From: Planctomycetota bacterium
GTDB lineage: Bacteria > Planctomycetota > Brocadiia > Brocadiales > Brocadiaceae
Reading direction: 5' to 3'
NCBI GenBank assembly: GCA_023261465.1
Contig: JAHFOW010000181.1
Span: 1-5,889 of the forward strand
Length of the DNA stretch: 5,889 nt
Below are positions 5,359-5,889 of the stretch, one piece after another. Below the pieces are notes generated by a model. The model was not told the DNA's origin. It did not search any database and saw nothing but the letters and a program-made list of their open reading frames with translations. A program made the position numbers and the translations under genes. Within the stretch, counting starts at the first letter, position 1; each line of letters starts with the position of its first letter.

Positions 5359-5889
5359 TTAATAAACTCTCAGGAGATTCGTGGAACCAGGTTTCCAGAC
5401 AGGTACGCCGCCGGTGATGACTATTGTTTCCCCTTCCGTGATATAGCCGGCCTGCTTGGCAGCTTCGATGCTTTTTTTCATCATGTCGTCGGTATCCTGA
5501 ATGGGCTCTGTAAGCATAGGGGTAACTCCCCATACCAGGGCAAGTCTTCTATACGTATTGAATGACGTGGTAACCGCAAGGATAAATTGTTTGGGACGGT
5601 ATTTAGAAATAAAACGCGCGGTGCTTCCCGTTTGAGTACAGGTAATAATGGCTTTCGTATTAAGGTCATGAGCAACCTGGCAGGTCGCCATGCTTATAGC
5701 ATCGGGAATGGTAATGGCGCCAACCTGATCGTGCAATGTTTCAAAAGTATCTTTTCTTACGAAACCGGGTTCTGTTTCTCTGGCGATTTTGGATAGCATG
5801 CGTACAGACTCAACAGGATAGCGGCCTTTCGCTGTTTCCTCTGAGAGCATGACTGCATCACTGCCATCCAGAATGGCGTTAGCCACGTC
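5359..5889 (-). CDS. pyk: Pyruvate kinase, C-terminal part (start beyond window)
   Basis: The frame is open to the right edge and encodes the last 176 residues of pyruvate kinase, the glycolytic enzyme that turns phosphoenolpyruvate and ADP into pyruvate and ATP. The segment begins [19 protein letters not shown], which is the end of the catalytic barrel, with AKGRYPVE following. After a linker the C-terminal alpha/beta domain is complete: [30 protein letters not shown] and the final GSTNLLRVY. This domain is the usual site of allosteric control, and its presence shows the gene is intact at the 3' end. The GTG at 5886 is an internal Val codon, not a start. It is the first gene in the window in the direction of transcription and is followed after 49 nt by the TPR gene with no visible terminator. 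Confidence 0.97.
   Translation of the reverse strand, partial: DVANAILDGSDAVMLSEETAKGRYPVESVRMLSKIARETEPGFVRKDTFETLHDQVGAITIPDAISMATCQVAHDLNTKAIITCTQTGSTARFISKYRPKQFILAVTTSFNTYRRLALVWGVTPMLTEPIQDTDDMMKKSIEAAKQAGYITEGETIVITGGVPVWKPGSTNLLRVY

Overview
The window is a stretch of bacterial chromosome with moderate GC by eye. Seven genes are recognised, all on the minus strand, so transcription runs from right to left. No RNA gene, insertion sequence, CRISPR array or origin was seen. Nothing in the sequence fixes the organism. A secreted 42-residue kinesin-light-chain-type TPR protein, a large exported protein with HICYYD-like repeats, and short palindromes bounded by GTAG/CTAC would fit a Planctomycetota (for example Brocadiales/anammox) or Desulfobacterota-like Gram-negative genome. 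That is an impression, not a result.

Layout in the direction of transcription: (1) 5889-5359, C-terminal part of pyruvate kinase, whose start lies outside the window. (2) 5309-3867, exported protein with ten 42-residue TPR units plus a partial eleventh. (3) 3854-3261, M23/LytM-type metallopeptidase domain protein with all expected zinc and catalytic residues but no visible signal peptide. (4) 3199-2654, peptide-methionine (R)-S-oxide reductase (MsrB) with a probable signal peptide and a second possible start inside. (5) 2554-2069, cyclophilin-type peptidyl-prolyl isomerase. (6) 1986-1420, flavin reductase/flavoredoxin-family FMN-binding protein, starting at GTG. (7) 1261-1, a 5'-complete, 3'-truncated exported protein with seven repeats of about 49 residues, likely a seven-bladed beta-propeller.

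Gaps are 49, 12, 61, 99, 82 and 158 nt in that order. The first three gaps hold no terminator-like hairpin, so pyk-TPR-M23-msrB could be one transcript. A weak promoter candidate with an AT-rich palindrome sits before the isomerase. Two structured palindromes bounded by GTAG/CTAC lie on either side of the flavin reductase gene. One of these is a pair of inverted REP-like units whose stems differ by compensatory changes.

Functionally, the middle block suggests envelope maintenance (exported TPR scaffold, murein-peptidase fold, exported methionine sulfoxide repair, protein folding), but this rests on adjacency only. I found no convincing novel multi-gene system. The items most worth a second look are the covarying REP-like pair, the exported and possibly dual-start MsrB, the leaderless M23 protein, and the propeller protein with its expanded fourth repeat.
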